DNA of 64,000 nucleotides from a virus: the IMG/VR virus record IMGVR_UViG_3300023184_003179, positions 1 to 64,000 of that record; one strand, 5' to 3'. The position numbers and the translations under genes are program-made. Of the stretch, positions 1 to 8,201 are shown in pieces (positions within the stretch are counted from its first letter, which is position 1; each line of letters opens with the position of its first letter). The notes under the pieces were generated by a model. It ran no database searches, had not been told where the DNA came from, and was given only the letters and a program-made list of their open reading frames with translations.

Positions 1-23
1 AGGTTCAAGTCCTACCTGCTGTA
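1..23 (+). tRNA. 3' end of a tRNA cut by the window edge
   Basis: The first 23 bases look like the 3' half of a T arm (loop TTCAAGT closed by AGG/CCT), the 3' acceptor strand CTGCTGT and a discriminator A. The anticodon lies outside the window, so the identity is unknown. It sits 4 bases before a complete tRNA, so a larger tRNA cluster probably continues upstream. Confidence 0.7.
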
Positions 24-27
24 CTAG

Positions 28-100
28 TGGTCTGTAACTCAATTGGTAGAGTGCCAAACTGTTAATTTGGAAGTTGCAGGATCGTGCCCTGCCAGACCAG
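28..100 (+). tRNA. tRNA-Asn (GTT)
   Basis: A complete cloverleaf can be drawn: acceptor TGGTCTG/CAGACCA, D arm around AATTGGTAGAG, anticodon stem CCAAA/TTTGG with loop CTGTTAA (anticodon GTT), T stem GCAGG/CCTGC. Discriminator is G and the CCA end is not encoded. Phage-borne tRNA-Asn could help an AT-rich phage decode AAC/AAT. Confidence 0.93.
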
Positions 101-104
101 CAAA

Positions 105-177
105 GCCTCTGTAGTTCAGTGGATAGAACAATGGACTTCTAAGCCATGTGTCGCAAGTTCAATTCTTGCCAGGGGTA
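105..177 (+). tRNA. tRNA-Arg (TCT)
   Basis: Acceptor GCCTCTG/CAGGGGT (two G-T wobbles), D arm GTTCAGTGGATAGAAC, anticodon loop CTTCTAA giving anticodon TCT, T stem GCAAG/CTTGC around TTCAATT. The discriminator A is at 177. It reads AGA/AGG codons, which are frequent in AT-rich phage genes and typically rare in actinobacteria. Confidence 0.92.
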
Positions 178-197
178 CTATCTGGTATCATAGATGT

Positions 198-299
198 ATG
201 TTTTGTAACTACTGTGGTGGCAGGTTAGTTAATGGTGATTGTAACAATTGTTTTAGCAATTCAAGTGCCCTGAGAGATTTTGAGGATGAAGATGACTAA
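198..299 (+). CDS. 33-residue zinc-knuckle microprotein
   Basis: A longer in-frame reading from 84 would run through both tRNAs, so the ATG at 198 is the sensible start. The product begins MFCNYCGG and has a second pair CNNC, giving a CxxC...CxxC zinc-ribbon pattern followed by an acidic tail (FEDEDD). The stop overlaps the ATG of the next gene at 292, suggesting translational coupling. No function is recognised; the four cysteines suggest metal binding. Confidence 0.6.
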   Translation: MFCNYCGGRLVNGDCNNCFSNSSALRDFEDEDD

Positions 300-519
300 C
301 TGGACAGAAGAACTTACAGAAAAACAAAAAGAACAGGTTTGGGACTTCATTGTTTTTACAGTAAAAGAAATTAGAGATCAAATTGCTGTAGATATTGAAG
401 GCACTTCAAAACTTTGGAAGGCTAAAGGATTAAATAAATCTCGTAGAACTCAAAAAGCATTTGAGATATCTGCTGCCATAGCAAGAGGCCAGAATGAGGT
501 TCAACTTGAAAAATCTTGA
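292..519 (+). CDS. Small hypothetical protein (75 aa)
   Basis: ATG at 292 has a GAGGA ribosome-binding site five bases upstream and overlaps the stop of the preceding microprotein. In-frame TTG (280) and ATG (286) starts are less well placed. The product is mostly charged and helical (begins MTNWTEELTEKQKEQV) without cysteines or membrane segments. The downstream gene starts inside its 3' end. I do not recognise the family. Confidence 0.65.
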   Translation: MTNWTEELTEKQKEQVWDFIVFTVKEIRDQIAVDIEGTSKLWKAKGLNKSRRTQKAFEISAAIARGQNEVQLEKS

Positions 520-670
520 AGATGGAATAAAATCAATACTTCTTGATATTGGACAGGATTTAAAAGTTCATAAACTAGATACGGACAATTATATTATTGA
601 TATAGAATATGACAAGTATACGATTAGAGTTATGGAATTATTTAAAGAATATTTAGAAGATAATGGCTAA
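494..670 (+). CDS. Small hypothetical protein (58 aa)
   Basis: An open frame of 58 codons from ATG 494 to TAA 668-670 fills the space between its neighbours, overlapping the previous gene by 26 bases and the following glycosyltransferase start (663) by 8. The product (starts MRFNLKNLEDG, ends KEYLEDNG) is acidic with alternating beta/alpha character. Evidence is the tight packing and the absence of any other coding frame here; function unknown. Confidence 0.6.
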   Translation: MRFNLKNLEDGIKSILLDIGQDLKVHKLDTDNYIIDIEYDKYTIRVMELFKEYLEDNG

Positions 671-1619
671 TATAGTTTTTCTTGGTAACTTTGAGGTATC
701 TTATAGTAGTGAGAATCATCATGCTAAGTCTTTAGAGTCTCTTGGACATACCGTTGAAAAATTGCAAGAAAAGAAAGCAACAAGCAAACAAATATTAAAA
801 AAAGCATTGCAGTCAAACCTATTTATATGGGTTCACACACATAGATGGAATACACCAGGATCAATTCTAATGGATGAAGTACTAAGACAATTAAACTCTG
901 CTGGTATTCCTACCATGACATACCATCTTGATTTATGGTTTGGAATTGAACGACAAAAAGATTTAGAGAATGATAACTTTTATAAAACAATTGGTCATTT
1001 CTTTACAGTTGATAAACTAATGGCTGATTGGTTTAATGAAAACACAAATGTAAAAGGACACTTTATTCCTGCTGGTGTTTATGATAAAGAATGTTATATA
1101 CATTCTGATTACGATGTTAATAATTTTGAAAATGATGTAATATTTGTTGGCAGCAGAGGCTATCATCATGAACATAAATATCGTCCAGAACTAATAGACT
1201 TTTTAAGAAAAACATATGGTAAAAGATTTCTTCATGTTGGTGGAGATGGGGATACTGGAACTGTTCGTGGAGATGCTTTAAATCGTATCTACGCAAAAAG
1301 CAAAGTAGCGATAGGAGATAGTTTAAATATTAACTTTAACTATCCTTACTACACTAGTGATAGGCTATTTGAAAGTACTGGTCGTGGTGGCTTTACCATT
1401 TACCCTCGTATTAAAGGTCTTGAAGAGTATTTTGAAGATAATAAAGAGATTATATTTTATGAGCATGGAAACTTTGATGATTTAAAAACAAAAATAGATC
1501 AATATCTTTTTGATGGAGTATCAAGAGAAAACATAAGAGTAAATGGGCATGAAAGAACAAAGAAAGAACATACCTATGTACACAGATGGGATGCAATAAT
1601 CAGAGAGTTGGGTATATAG
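663..1619 (+). CDS. GT-B type glycosyltransferase (CgeB/GT4-like)
   Basis: A 318-residue protein with an N-terminal Rossmann start (MANIVFLGNFEV) and a C-terminal domain resembling the Glyco_trans_1_2 half of CgeB-type GT-B enzymes: a beta strand NDVIFVGSRGY around residue 155, then a region ending in DRLFESTGRGGF (about residue 245), where the conserved E and glycine-rich turn bind the sugar nucleotide in this fold. It probably transfers a hexose to an unidentified acceptor. First gene of a coupled run of glycan genes ending at 7001; its ATG overlaps the preceding stop. The donor sugar cannot be read from sequence. Confidence 0.75.
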   Translation: MANIVFLGNFEVSYSSENHHAKSLESLGHTVEKLQEKKATSKQILKKALQSNLFIWVHTHRWNTPGSILMDEVLRQLNSAGIPTMTYHLDLWFGIERQKDLENDNFYKTIGHFFTVDKLMADWFNENTNVKGHFIPAGVYDKECYIHSDYDVNNFENDVIFVGSRGYHHEHKYRPELIDFLRKTYGKRFLHVGGDGDTGTVRGDALNRIYAKSKVAIGDSLNINFNYPYYTSDRLFESTGRGGFTIYPRIKGLEEYFEDNKEIIFYEHGNFDDLKTKIDQYLFDGVSRENIRVNGHERTKKEHTYVHRWDAIIRELGI

Positions 1620-2548
1620 TGAAAAGCATAGCAATTACTGGAGCAACTGGACTGCTTGGTTCTCATTTATCAAACCATTATCTTTCTTTGGGCTGGGATG
1701 TTTTTGTATTATTAAAGGATGAGCATAGCCGTACAGAACTTTCTAAAGATGTAAACAAGGTATATGGAAGTATTAATAATAAAATAGACATTGATTTCTT
1801 TATAGAAAAGTCAAGACCAGATTATTTTATTCATCTTGCAGCACAAACACAAGCATATGATTCAATCAAGTACCCATACAGTACTTTTTATACAAATGTA
1901 ATTGGCACACTAAATGTTCTTGAATCATTAAGAGAGTATAAAAAATGTAAATCAATTATCGTTGCATCTAGCGATAAAGCCTATGGTGAATTAACTAAAG
2001 ATGAATACTTTGAAGATCATATTTTAAATGGAGTTTATCCATATGATGCCTCTAAATCAATCACAGATATCATTTGTAACTCCTACAGAAATACTTACGA
2101 TATGCCTGTTATAACTACTCGTGCATGCAACATTTATGGAACTGGTGATAACAATGTTCAACGATTGATCCCTGGAATTGTAAGGGCATATAAAAACGAC
2201 GTATTATTTACCATAAGAAATGCTGGTAGAGATATTAGAGAGTATATAAATGTTAAAGATGTTGTGTCAGCATACTCCAACATACTTACATACGGAGAAA
2301 CAATTAATAACATTCCATCATTTAATATATCTTCTGGCGAAAGATATTCAACTCTTGAAGTATTTAACATTGTGCAAGACGTAATTGGTAAAAAAGTTAG
2401 ACATGAGATAGTTGCAAGTGATGGATTTGAAATTAAAAAACAATTTATGAATTCATCCTTACTACAAGAAAAAACTGGGTGGAAGTCAGAACATACTATG
2501 AAAGATACAATGAAAGAAATAGTTGATTTTTACATGGAGAACAAATGA
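1619..2548 (+). CDS. NAD-dependent sugar epimerase/dehydratase (extended SDR)
   Basis: Starting at GTG 1619, which overlaps the TAG of the previous gene, gives 309 residues with the usual length of extended short-chain dehydrogenases. Residues 8-14 carry the NAD-binding GATGLLG motif, 117-123 read SSDKAYG and the catalytic YxxxK is Y142-K146. The SSDKAYG stretch and the later ACNIYGTGDN segment resemble CDP-glucose/GDP-mannose 4,6-dehydratases. It probably makes a modified nucleotide sugar for the neighbouring transferases. An upstream in-frame start at 1586 is less likely because it lacks a plausible ribosome site. Confidence 0.85.
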   Translation: MKSIAITGATGLLGSHLSNHYLSLGWDVFVLLKDEHSRTELSKDVNKVYGSINNKIDIDFFIEKSRPDYFIHLAAQTQAYDSIKYPYSTFYTNVIGTLNVLESLREYKKCKSIIVASSDKAYGELTKDEYFEDHILNGVYPYDASKSITDIICNSYRNTYDMPVITTRACNIYGTGDNNVQRLIPGIVRAYKNDVLFTIRNAGRDIREYINVKDVVSAYSNILTYGETINNIPSFNISSGERYSTLEVFNIVQDVIGKKVRHEIVASDGFEIKKQFMNSSLLQEKTGWKSEHTMKDTMKEIVDFYMENK

Positions 2549-3054
2549 ATATAAACTTTGGATGTGGAAGCATTCAGCCACCTGATTGGATTAATATAGA
2601 TCTTGATCCAGAATATAAAACAGAACATAAAAACTTACATCTCATTACAGATGCATCAGCAGACATAATTGTTTCCCATGCAACAATTTGTTCAATACGG
2701 TATCATGAAATTAAAGCAACTTTATTAGAATTTTATAGAGTTTTAAAACCTAATGGAATACTTAGAATTAGTCTGCCAGATATTATTTCTGGATTTGATG
2801 CATATAAAAATAACAACATGAACTTTTTTCCTAACTCTGAGCATAATTTAGATAGACGTTTTTCTTCTTGGTTAACTTGGTATTCAACATCAGTATCATT
2901 ATTAACTGAAAAAGCATTAGAATATAAACTAAGTGATAGTGGATTTAAAAATATAACAAAAACACAATACAAACAAACCACATTTTCAAATAATAAATCT
3001 TATGAACTTGATACAAGAGAACATGAATTTTATTTTATTGAGGCAACCAAATGA
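2545..3054 (+). CDS. SAM-dependent methyltransferase, small class I
   Basis: 169 residues, starting at an ATGA overlap with the upstream SDR gene. Motif I is NINFGCG at residues 2-8, an acidic residue follows (NIDLDPEY), and the post-motif region FYRVLKPNGILRISLPD (about 72-88) is typical of class I methyltransferases acting on small molecules or sugars. It is shorter than most free-standing members and largely lacks a substrate lid. Substrate unknown; context suggests a sugar or glycan. Confidence 0.75.
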   Translation: MNINFGCGSIQPPDWINIDLDPEYKTEHKNLHLITDASADIIVSHATICSIRYHEIKATLLEFYRVLKPNGILRISLPDIISGFDAYKNNNMNFFPNSEHNLDRRFSSWLTWYSTSVSLLTEKALEYKLSDSGFKNITKTQYKQTTFSNNKSYELDTREHEFYFIEATK

Positions 3055-3758
3055 CAGGAATGATTAAGGCAACACTTAATGGTGAATTTGAAATGTTTCT
3101 TCCAAAGCATCGTGCAGACAGACCAGATTGGTATGAACCTGATGGATGGGAAAAACCTAGACTAAAATCAATGCATAATAATATTACCAATGGCGATGTT
3201 GTTTATTATGTTGGTGCAGAAGAAGGAGAGTTTCCAGCACTTTGTCAAATGTGGGGAGCAGAAGTAGTTTTATTTGAACCAAACCCCAAAGTATGGTCAC
3301 ATTTTCCTGCAACTTGGACTGCAAATAATTTAGAACTTCCATTAGTTTGTATTCCTGGATTTGCTTCTGATAAAATAAACAGCCTTGCACGTATTTATTA
3401 TAATGAATGGCCACCAGAAGTTGATAATGAACTTATAGCAGCACATGGATTTAAAGAGTTATATCTTGAAGGTGATTCATATGGTCAAATTACTATAGAT
3501 TCATGTGTATATGATCACGGGATTAAACCACCTACCGCAATTTCTTTAGATGTAGAAGGTAGTGAATGGCGAGTCTTAGGAGGGGCTGAGAAGGTTCTTA
3601 AAGAGTATAAGCCTAAGATATGGCTATCTGGACATCCTGAATTTATGTTGCAACAATGGAATGAATCTTTATATAATCTTAGACAATGGATAAAAGAATT
3701 GGGTTACAAAGAAGTATTACTTGACTATCAACATGAGGTTCATTTATTTTATGAATAG
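3051..3758 (+). CDS. FkbM-family methyltransferase
   Basis: 235 residues starting at an ATGA overlap with the preceding gene. Recognisable FkbM features are the SAM site GDVVYYVGAEEGEF (about residue 44), VVLFEPNP (around 72) and the late ISLDVEGSEWRVL motif (around 164) that is diagnostic for the family. FkbM enzymes O-methylate sugars and other small molecules and are frequent in polysaccharide clusters, which fits the surrounding transferases. Confidence 0.85.
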   Translation: MTGMIKATLNGEFEMFLPKHRADRPDWYEPDGWEKPRLKSMHNNITNGDVVYYVGAEEGEFPALCQMWGAEVVLFEPNPKVWSHFPATWTANNLELPLVCIPGFASDKINSLARIYYNEWPPEVDNELIAAHGFKELYLEGDSYGQITIDSCVYDHGIKPPTAISLDVEGSEWRVLGGAEKVLKEYKPKIWLSGHPEFMLQQWNESLYNLRQWIKELGYKEVLLDYQHEVHLFYE

Positions 3759-4368
3759 TCTTATTTTTTCTCCACACACAGACGATGCAATTTTTTCTTT
3801 AGGCGATCATATCATTGATAATGATCATAATTTTACTATTGCATCCGCATTTGCTGGGATACCAACAGATGATGTTGGATATAAAAAACACACTACGTTG
3901 AGACAGGAACATTCTGAAGCCTGTTCTATGATTAATGCTAAAGTTATTAATGGAGACTTATTAGATGATGTTTATGGAAAACAGAATGAAGATGATTTAA
4001 CTAATTGGATAAAAAATACTATAATAAATTTTGACAATGTATATATTCCATTGGGAATTCATCATCCAGATCATGTTTTTTTATCAGATATTTTATTCAA
4101 TTTAATGAAAGATTTTAATAAAACATATTTTGTTTATGCTGAGTTACCATATAGATTATTATATCCAGAATTACATAGAACAAGATTAAGAATCTTTGAA
4201 TCAAACCATATTTTAGAAAATGTTAGTATTAACTTTACACAACATAAAATTAATGCAATAAAAAAATATAACTCACAGATAACATACGCACAAAATCCAT
4301 CATACATAGATGAAGATTTAATTGGTAAACTTGTTGTAGAAGAAAAACTTTGGAGAGTAGTAAATTGA
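3751..4368 (+). CDS. PIG-L/LmbE-family deacetylase
   Basis: The ATG at 3751 overlaps the previous stop by 8 bases and yields 205 residues. The zinc-binding motif PHTDD sits near the N terminus (FSPHTDDAIFSLG, residues 6-18), and a second family motif LGIHHPDH follows near residue 100. PIG-L enzymes remove N-acetyl groups from GlcNAc-containing conjugates; in actinobacteria relatives act in mycothiol and glycan synthesis. In this cluster it would create free amino sugars. Earlier in-frame starts at 3721 and 3733 lie inside the FkbM gene and are not favoured. Confidence 0.85.
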   Translation: MNSLIFSPHTDDAIFSLGDHIIDNDHNFTIASAFAGIPTDDVGYKKHTTLRQEHSEACSMINAKVINGDLLDDVYGKQNEDDLTNWIKNTIINFDNVYIPLGIHHPDHVFLSDILFNLMKDFNKTYFVYAELPYRLLYPELHRTRLRIFESNHILENVSINFTQHKINAIKKYNSQITYAQNPSYIDEDLIGKLVVEEKLWRVVN

Positions 4369-5213
4369 TAAATGCATACTTATACTCTTTTAATGAAGAG
4401 GATTGTGCTGCTGATAAATGGGATTATGGTCTTCTCAAAGAAGTTTTTGATAAATATAATATAGATCAAATAAAAGTAACTTCTATTCCTAAAGTTGATC
4501 GTGGATTTGTTGTTGTTCCTGGACCACAAAATCTTGGATACGAAGATAATGTTAACAAAGAAATACAAAACCTTTCTAGACTTGTGTTATTTATTACGGG
4601 GGATGAAGAAAGCAGATTTGATATAAGTAAGATTAACCATCCTAATGCTGAAATATGGGTTCAATATTTTAATGAAAGCAATAAACAATATAATAAATTG
4701 CCTATTGGAGTCCCCCAACATTTAAAACAATTTATTCCAGATTATCCTATTAAGAATTATGATTTATATTTTGGTGGTCAAATAACTCATTCAAGAAGAA
4801 AACAGTTGGCAAAGGCTATAGAGACAATGCCAAATACCCTTTATAAGCCTACAGCAGGCTTTGCACAGGGCGATCAGGCAATAGACTACTACCGCAACCT
4901 TGCTAGTGCTAGGATTGCTCCAGCACCATCTGGGGCAGTTACAATAGATTCCTTTAGATTTTTTGAGGCTATAGAAATGTTATGTTTACCAATAGGAGAT
5001 AGTGTTGATTCAAAAAATAGGAATATTGATTTTTATAATATTTTGTTTGAAGGAAATATACCAGTTAATTTTGTTTCTAATTGGGCTGATTTACGTTTTT
5101 TGGTTCCTGAACTATTAAATCAATACCCTCACAATATGCATAAGGTGGTATGCTGGTGGATAAAGTATAAGCGAGATCTTGGAATAAAACTAATGAGGCA
5201 AATTAATGAATAA
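4365..5213 (+). CDS. Exostosin-like (GT47-type) glycosyltransferase
   Basis: TTG at 4365 overlaps the upstream TGA and has GGAGAG eight bases before it, better than the frame start at 4350. The 282-residue product has the pattern of exostosin-like domains: NYDLYFGGQITHSRRKQL (around residue 140), then ARIAPAPSGAVTIDSFRFFE (around 188), matching the LCPxGxxxxSxRxxEAI core that binds the nucleotide sugar. Function as a glycosyltransferase is inferred from that core and from its neighbours; the donor is not known. Confidence 0.65.
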   Translation: MINAYLYSFNEEDCAADKWDYGLLKEVFDKYNIDQIKVTSIPKVDRGFVVVPGPQNLGYEDNVNKEIQNLSRLVLFITGDEESRFDISKINHPNAEIWVQYFNESNKQYNKLPIGVPQHLKQFIPDYPIKNYDLYFGGQITHSRRKQLAKAIETMPNTLYKPTAGFAQGDQAIDYYRNLASARIAPAPSGAVTIDSFRFFEAIEMLCLPIGDSVDSKNRNIDFYNILFEGNIPVNFVSNWADLRFLVPELLNQYPHNMHKVVCWWIKYKRDLGIKLMRQINE

Positions 5214-5967
5214 AAATGATGTAACAATTATTTTAGCAACATCTGTTTTACCAAGTCACCCAGACACAAAAATTATTGATGAAACTATTAAATCTATTAG
5301 GTTTCATTTTCCAAAAAATGAAATCATAATGCAAATTGATGGATTACGAAGAGAACAAATGGATCGTGAAATAGATTACAATGAATATAAAAATAAAATT
5401 CTTTGGAAATGTATGCATGAATATCAGAACATACTTCCAATAATATTTGATAAGCATAGTCATCAAAGCACAATGATGCGTAAGACTATTGATGATATTC
5501 AAACATCTGTTTTGCTTTATGTTGAAGGTGATGCCCCACTAACTACAGATGTAGAGATTGATTGGCAAAAATGTTTTGATATGCTTGGATATGAAAAAGC
5601 AAATACAATTCGTTTTCACCATGAATCTTTTATACCAGAGCCACACAATCATTTAATGTTTGGCTTTGATGATTGTTTTATTAGAACGTCTCAGTGGAGT
5701 CAAAGACCACACCTTAGCAAGGTTTCATATTATAGAGAAGTAATACTTCCACCACTTGAAGATAAAGTATTTATTGAAGATACAACTCATGGAAGAATTC
5801 AAGATGAAATTTCTCCATATAATAATTTTAACAAAGAGGGTTGGGATAAACATAAATTATGGATATACCATCCAGAAGGAAACATTAAAAGATCTTATCA
5901 TTTAGATGGTCGTGAAAATGGAAGAAAGTTTACATCAGATGATGATGTTTGGTTTAATAAAAAATGA
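5206..5967 (+). CDS. Probable GT-A (family 2-like) glycosyltransferase
   Basis: 253 residues starting with an 8-base overlap with the previous gene. The N terminus (DVTIILATSVLPSHP) is a GT-A beta strand, an ETIKSIRFHFP helix follows, and YVEGDAPLTTD around residue 104 is in the place of the metal-binding DxD motif (here EGDAP). The protein is shorter than many family 2 enzymes and the DxD is degenerate, so activity is not certain. Confidence 0.6.
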   Translation: MNKNDVTIILATSVLPSHPDTKIIDETIKSIRFHFPKNEIIMQIDGLRREQMDREIDYNEYKNKILWKCMHEYQNILPIIFDKHSHQSTMMRKTIDDIQTSVLLYVEGDAPLTTDVEIDWQKCFDMLGYEKANTIRFHHESFIPEPHNHLMFGFDDCFIRTSQWSQRPHLSKVSYYREVILPPLEDKVFIEDTTHGRIQDEISPYNNFNKEGWDKHKLWIYHPEGNIKRSYHLDGRENGRKFTSDDDVWFNKK

Positions 5968-7001
5968 GACTAGGAATTATTGCTAGATCAGATAACACTG
6001 GACTTGGAAATCAAACAAAAGAACTTGTTGATATGCTAAAGCCAGATAAAATATTACTAATAGATTCAACACCATTTAATAAAAATAAACAGCACCCAGA
6101 ATGGTACAGCGAATATAACTGTATTAGATCAACTGGATTTCCAACCTTACAACAAATAAAACTATTTCTTGCTGATATTGATGTTGTTATTAGTTGTGAA
6201 ACATTTTATGATCAAAACTTTATAAAATATGCAAAAAAATATGGTGTAAAAACTATACTTCAATACAATTATGAACTTTTTGCAAATCTAGCAGCACCAA
6301 ACCTTGCACTACCAGATGTTCTTTTATCTCCAAGCGTTTGGCATATTGATCATGTTAAAAAACTTTTTCGCAACCAAACTAAAGTTATACATTTGCCACC
6401 ACCAACCAATTCTTTAACTTTTTCTAACGCTAAAGAAATAAACATGTCAAAATCGCATAGCAGACTTTTGCATATTGCTGGTAAAAAAGCAGCAAAAGAT
6501 AGAAATGGAACTAATAGTGTTCTTGAAATGCTTAAATATTCTAAAGCAGATTATGAATTAGTTATTAGAAGCCAGAGTGAAATAGAAACAAATATTAAAG
6601 ATTCAAGGCTTACGATAGAGATAGACAACATAAAGGATAGAGAAGATATGTATAGTGGATTTGATGCTATGGTTCTTCCTAGACGATATGCTGGTCTTTG
6701 TTTACCTATGAATGAGGCTCTTATGAGTGCCCTGCCAGTTTTTATGACTGACATATCTCCTAATAACGCAATCCTGCCAAAAGAATGGTTAGTTAAATCT
6801 CATTCTTTGGGTACTTTTAGAACAAAGGCTAGAATTGAATTATTTGAAGCAGATATAAAAACTTTTGCAATGACTATTGATGATTACTTTATTAATCAAG
6901 ATAAGAATATAAATAAACAAAATGCATTTAATATAGGATATACAAACTTTGCACCAGAAAATTTAAACAATAGTTATTTAGATATTATTTCTCATATTTA
7001 G
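5964..7001 (+). CDS. GT-B glycosyltransferase (GT4-like)
   Basis: 345 residues, ATGA overlap with the gene before. N-terminal Rossmann start RLGIIARSDNTGLGNQ, a mid-protein linker with PDVLLSPSVWHIDHV, and a C-terminal nucleotide-sugar domain with MVLPRRYAGLCLPMNEAL (around residue 237), where the E of NEAL corresponds to the conserved EX7E glutamate of GT4 enzymes. Last gene of the plus-strand cluster; its 3' end overlaps the convergent minus-strand gene by 17 bases. Confidence 0.75.
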   Translation: MRLGIIARSDNTGLGNQTKELVDMLKPDKILLIDSTPFNKNKQHPEWYSEYNCIRSTGFPTLQQIKLFLADIDVVISCETFYDQNFIKYAKKYGVKTILQYNYELFANLAAPNLALPDVLLSPSVWHIDHVKKLFRNQTKVIHLPPPTNSLTFSNAKEINMSKSHSRLLHIAGKKAAKDRNGTNSVLEMLKYSKADYELVIRSQSEIETNIKDSRLTIEIDNIKDREDMYSGFDAMVLPRRYAGLCLPMNEALMSALPVFMTDISPNNAILPKEWLVKSHSLGTFRTKARIELFEADIKTFAMTIDDYFINQDKNINKQNAFNIGYTNFAPENLNNSYLDIISHI

Positions 7002-7677
7002 TTTTTTTAATAAATTTTTCTTTAAGTATATTATTTAATATTATATCAAATGAATTATCAGCACTTGATAAATACACATGTTCATCTTTATTTATGTTAT
7101 ATGATTTTAAAACTAATGGACCTTTGCTGTAAACCTTTACATCTTCCATTTGCTCTCCACCTACAGCAAATACATTTCCGTATATAGATCTCCACAAAAA
7201 TGAATCATTGTCTTCAAGCGTTTGCTTTAATTTTTTCTTTTCCATAACCATAGGTATATGTAGTTCATAGTCAAGTGGATTTTCAATGCCAAGTGATTTA
7301 ATTTTTTTATATGTAGATGCAAGTTTTCTAGTATAGTTTGAGTTTGAATTTATTTTTTGATATAAATTTATTTTATCTAAAAGCAAACCACCGTGATATG
7401 TTTTAATTGAATTAATATTTTTTATAATATAAAAGTCATCATTCATTAATATAAATTTTTCAGATATTTCGTTTGAGTTGCATATTGCACGAAGGTTTTG
7501 AATTGCATTCCTATACTTTGTTAATACTTGTCTAACATTTATATAGTTTCCAGCATACCAACTTGGCTTACCACCAACAATCCATATTTTTGAGTCTGGA
7601 AAACTTTCAACAACAGATCTAATTGAATACCTTAGTTCTTCATTGACTCCATCTTTACATATATAAACAAAATCCAT
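6985..7677 (-). CDS. Stealth-like sugar-phosphate transferase
   Basis: 230 residues. The start MDFVYICKDG and the central FILMNDDFYII stretch (about residue 75) resemble conserved regions CR1 and CR2 of Stealth proteins, which transfer hexose-1-phosphates during capsule synthesis; a later HIPMVMEKK segment resembles the HxPxxxxK part of CR3. The family in actinobacteria and pathogens is longer, so this is a compact version. It lies beyond a terminator at about 7691-7735 and has its own TATAAT eight bases upstream of the start. Confidence 0.6.
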   Translation of the reverse strand: MDFVYICKDGVNEELRYSIRSVVESFPDSKIWIVGGKPSWYAGNYINVRQVLTKYRNAIQNLRAICNSNEISEKFILMNDDFYIIKNINSIKTYHGGLLLDKINLYQKINSNSNYTRKLASTYKKIKSLGIENPLDYELHIPMVMEKKKLKQTLEDNDSFLWRSIYGNVFAVGGEQMEDVKVYSKGPLVLKSYNINKDEHVYLSSADNSFDIILNNILKEKFIKKTKYEK

Positions 7678-7685
7678 GTTTCCTC

Positions 7686-7691
7686 ATTATA
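7686..7691 (-). promoter_or_regulatory. Candidate -10 element for the Stealth-like gene
   Basis: Minus strand reads TATAAT, then GAGGAAAC, then ATG. The GAGGA can serve as ribosome site, and the short distance would also allow a nearly leaderless mRNA. It overlaps the T-rich tail of the upstream terminator. Confidence 0.5.
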
Positions 7692-7735
7692 AAAATTAAG
7701 AAAGGCGAACTTATTTTAAGTAAATTCGCCCTTCC
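7691..7735 (-). terminator. Rho-independent terminator after the holin-like gene
   Basis: On the minus strand GGAAGGGCGAA pairs with TTCGCCTTTCT over 11 positions (with G-T wobbles that only work on this strand), the loop contains a further ACTTA/TAAGT pairing, and the stem is followed by TTAATTTTT. It ends the long minus-strand array 12 bases after the holin-like gene. Confidence 0.75.
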
Positions 7736-7746
7736 TAATTAACTAA

Positions 7747-8031
7747 CTACTTCTTTTTAGCAGCAGCCTTTTTCTTTTTTGGTGCACTCTTAACAGGCAC
7801 AATTTTACCAAGAGCATCTGAAATTGCTCCTGTATCTGGCAATACGCCAAAAGCCTTGTCATTAGGATTAAGTGCTCTCAATGCAACGGGTGCAAGGGCA
7901 GCAACTAATGCAGCCCAAAGATCTTTAGGATCTGTTACGCCAGCCATATAAAGTGCAATGACTGATCCAAGAACAGATCGTCCGTATGATGCAAGCATTG
8001 CCTTTGTTTTATCGTTTAGTATGTTATTCAT
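7747..8031 (-). CDS. Holin-like small membrane protein
   Basis: The ATG at 8031 has a strong AGGAGGAAT ribosome site; a longer frame to 8160 is out of context. The 94-residue product has two hydrophobic helices (SVLGSVIALYMAGV near residue 18 and ALVAALAPVALRAL near 42), an ALNPND turn and a very basic tail rich in Lys and Ala, the layout of small phage holins. It is far from the endolysin gene at 21666, where another holin-like protein lies, so its role in lysis is uncertain. A terminator follows. Confidence 0.6.
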   Translation of the reverse strand: MNNILNDKTKAMLASYGRSVLGSVIALYMAGVTDPKDLWAALVAALAPVALRALNPNDKAFGVLPDTGAISDALGKIVPVKSAPKKKKAAAKKK

Positions 8032-8039
8032 TATTCCTC

Positions 8040-8198
8040 CTAGGATATAATTCGTGTTATCGTTGTGAAGCCAATCCATAAACCAATAATTCCTGCGACT
8101 CCCGCAAAAACTGGTGGTGCTGGAACTGGCAATTTGAGTGCTGCGAACACGACACCGCACCCAAAACCTGTTAATATAGAAAAAAATATTTCTTTCAT
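8040..8198 (-). CDS. XapX-domain membrane protein (52 aa)
   Basis: An open frame of 52 codons from ATG 8198 to TAG 8040-8042. The product has two hydrophobic helices separated by LKLPVPAPPVFAGVAGIIG, which matches the XapX domain pattern (P-x-PAPP-x3-G-x2-GI-x-G). XapX proteins are tiny membrane proteins of unknown function. Its stop lies in the ribosome site of the holin-like gene, so the two are probably coupled. Confidence 0.75.
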   Translation of the reverse strand: MKEIFFSILTGFGCGVVFAALKLPVPAPPVFAGVAGIIGLWIGFTTITRIIS

Positions 8199-8201
8199 TT
8201 T

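Noticed and set aside
84-197. N-terminal extension of the zinc-knuckle gene
   Set aside because: The frame runs through tRNA-Asn's end and tRNA-Arg; the ATG at 198 lies after both.
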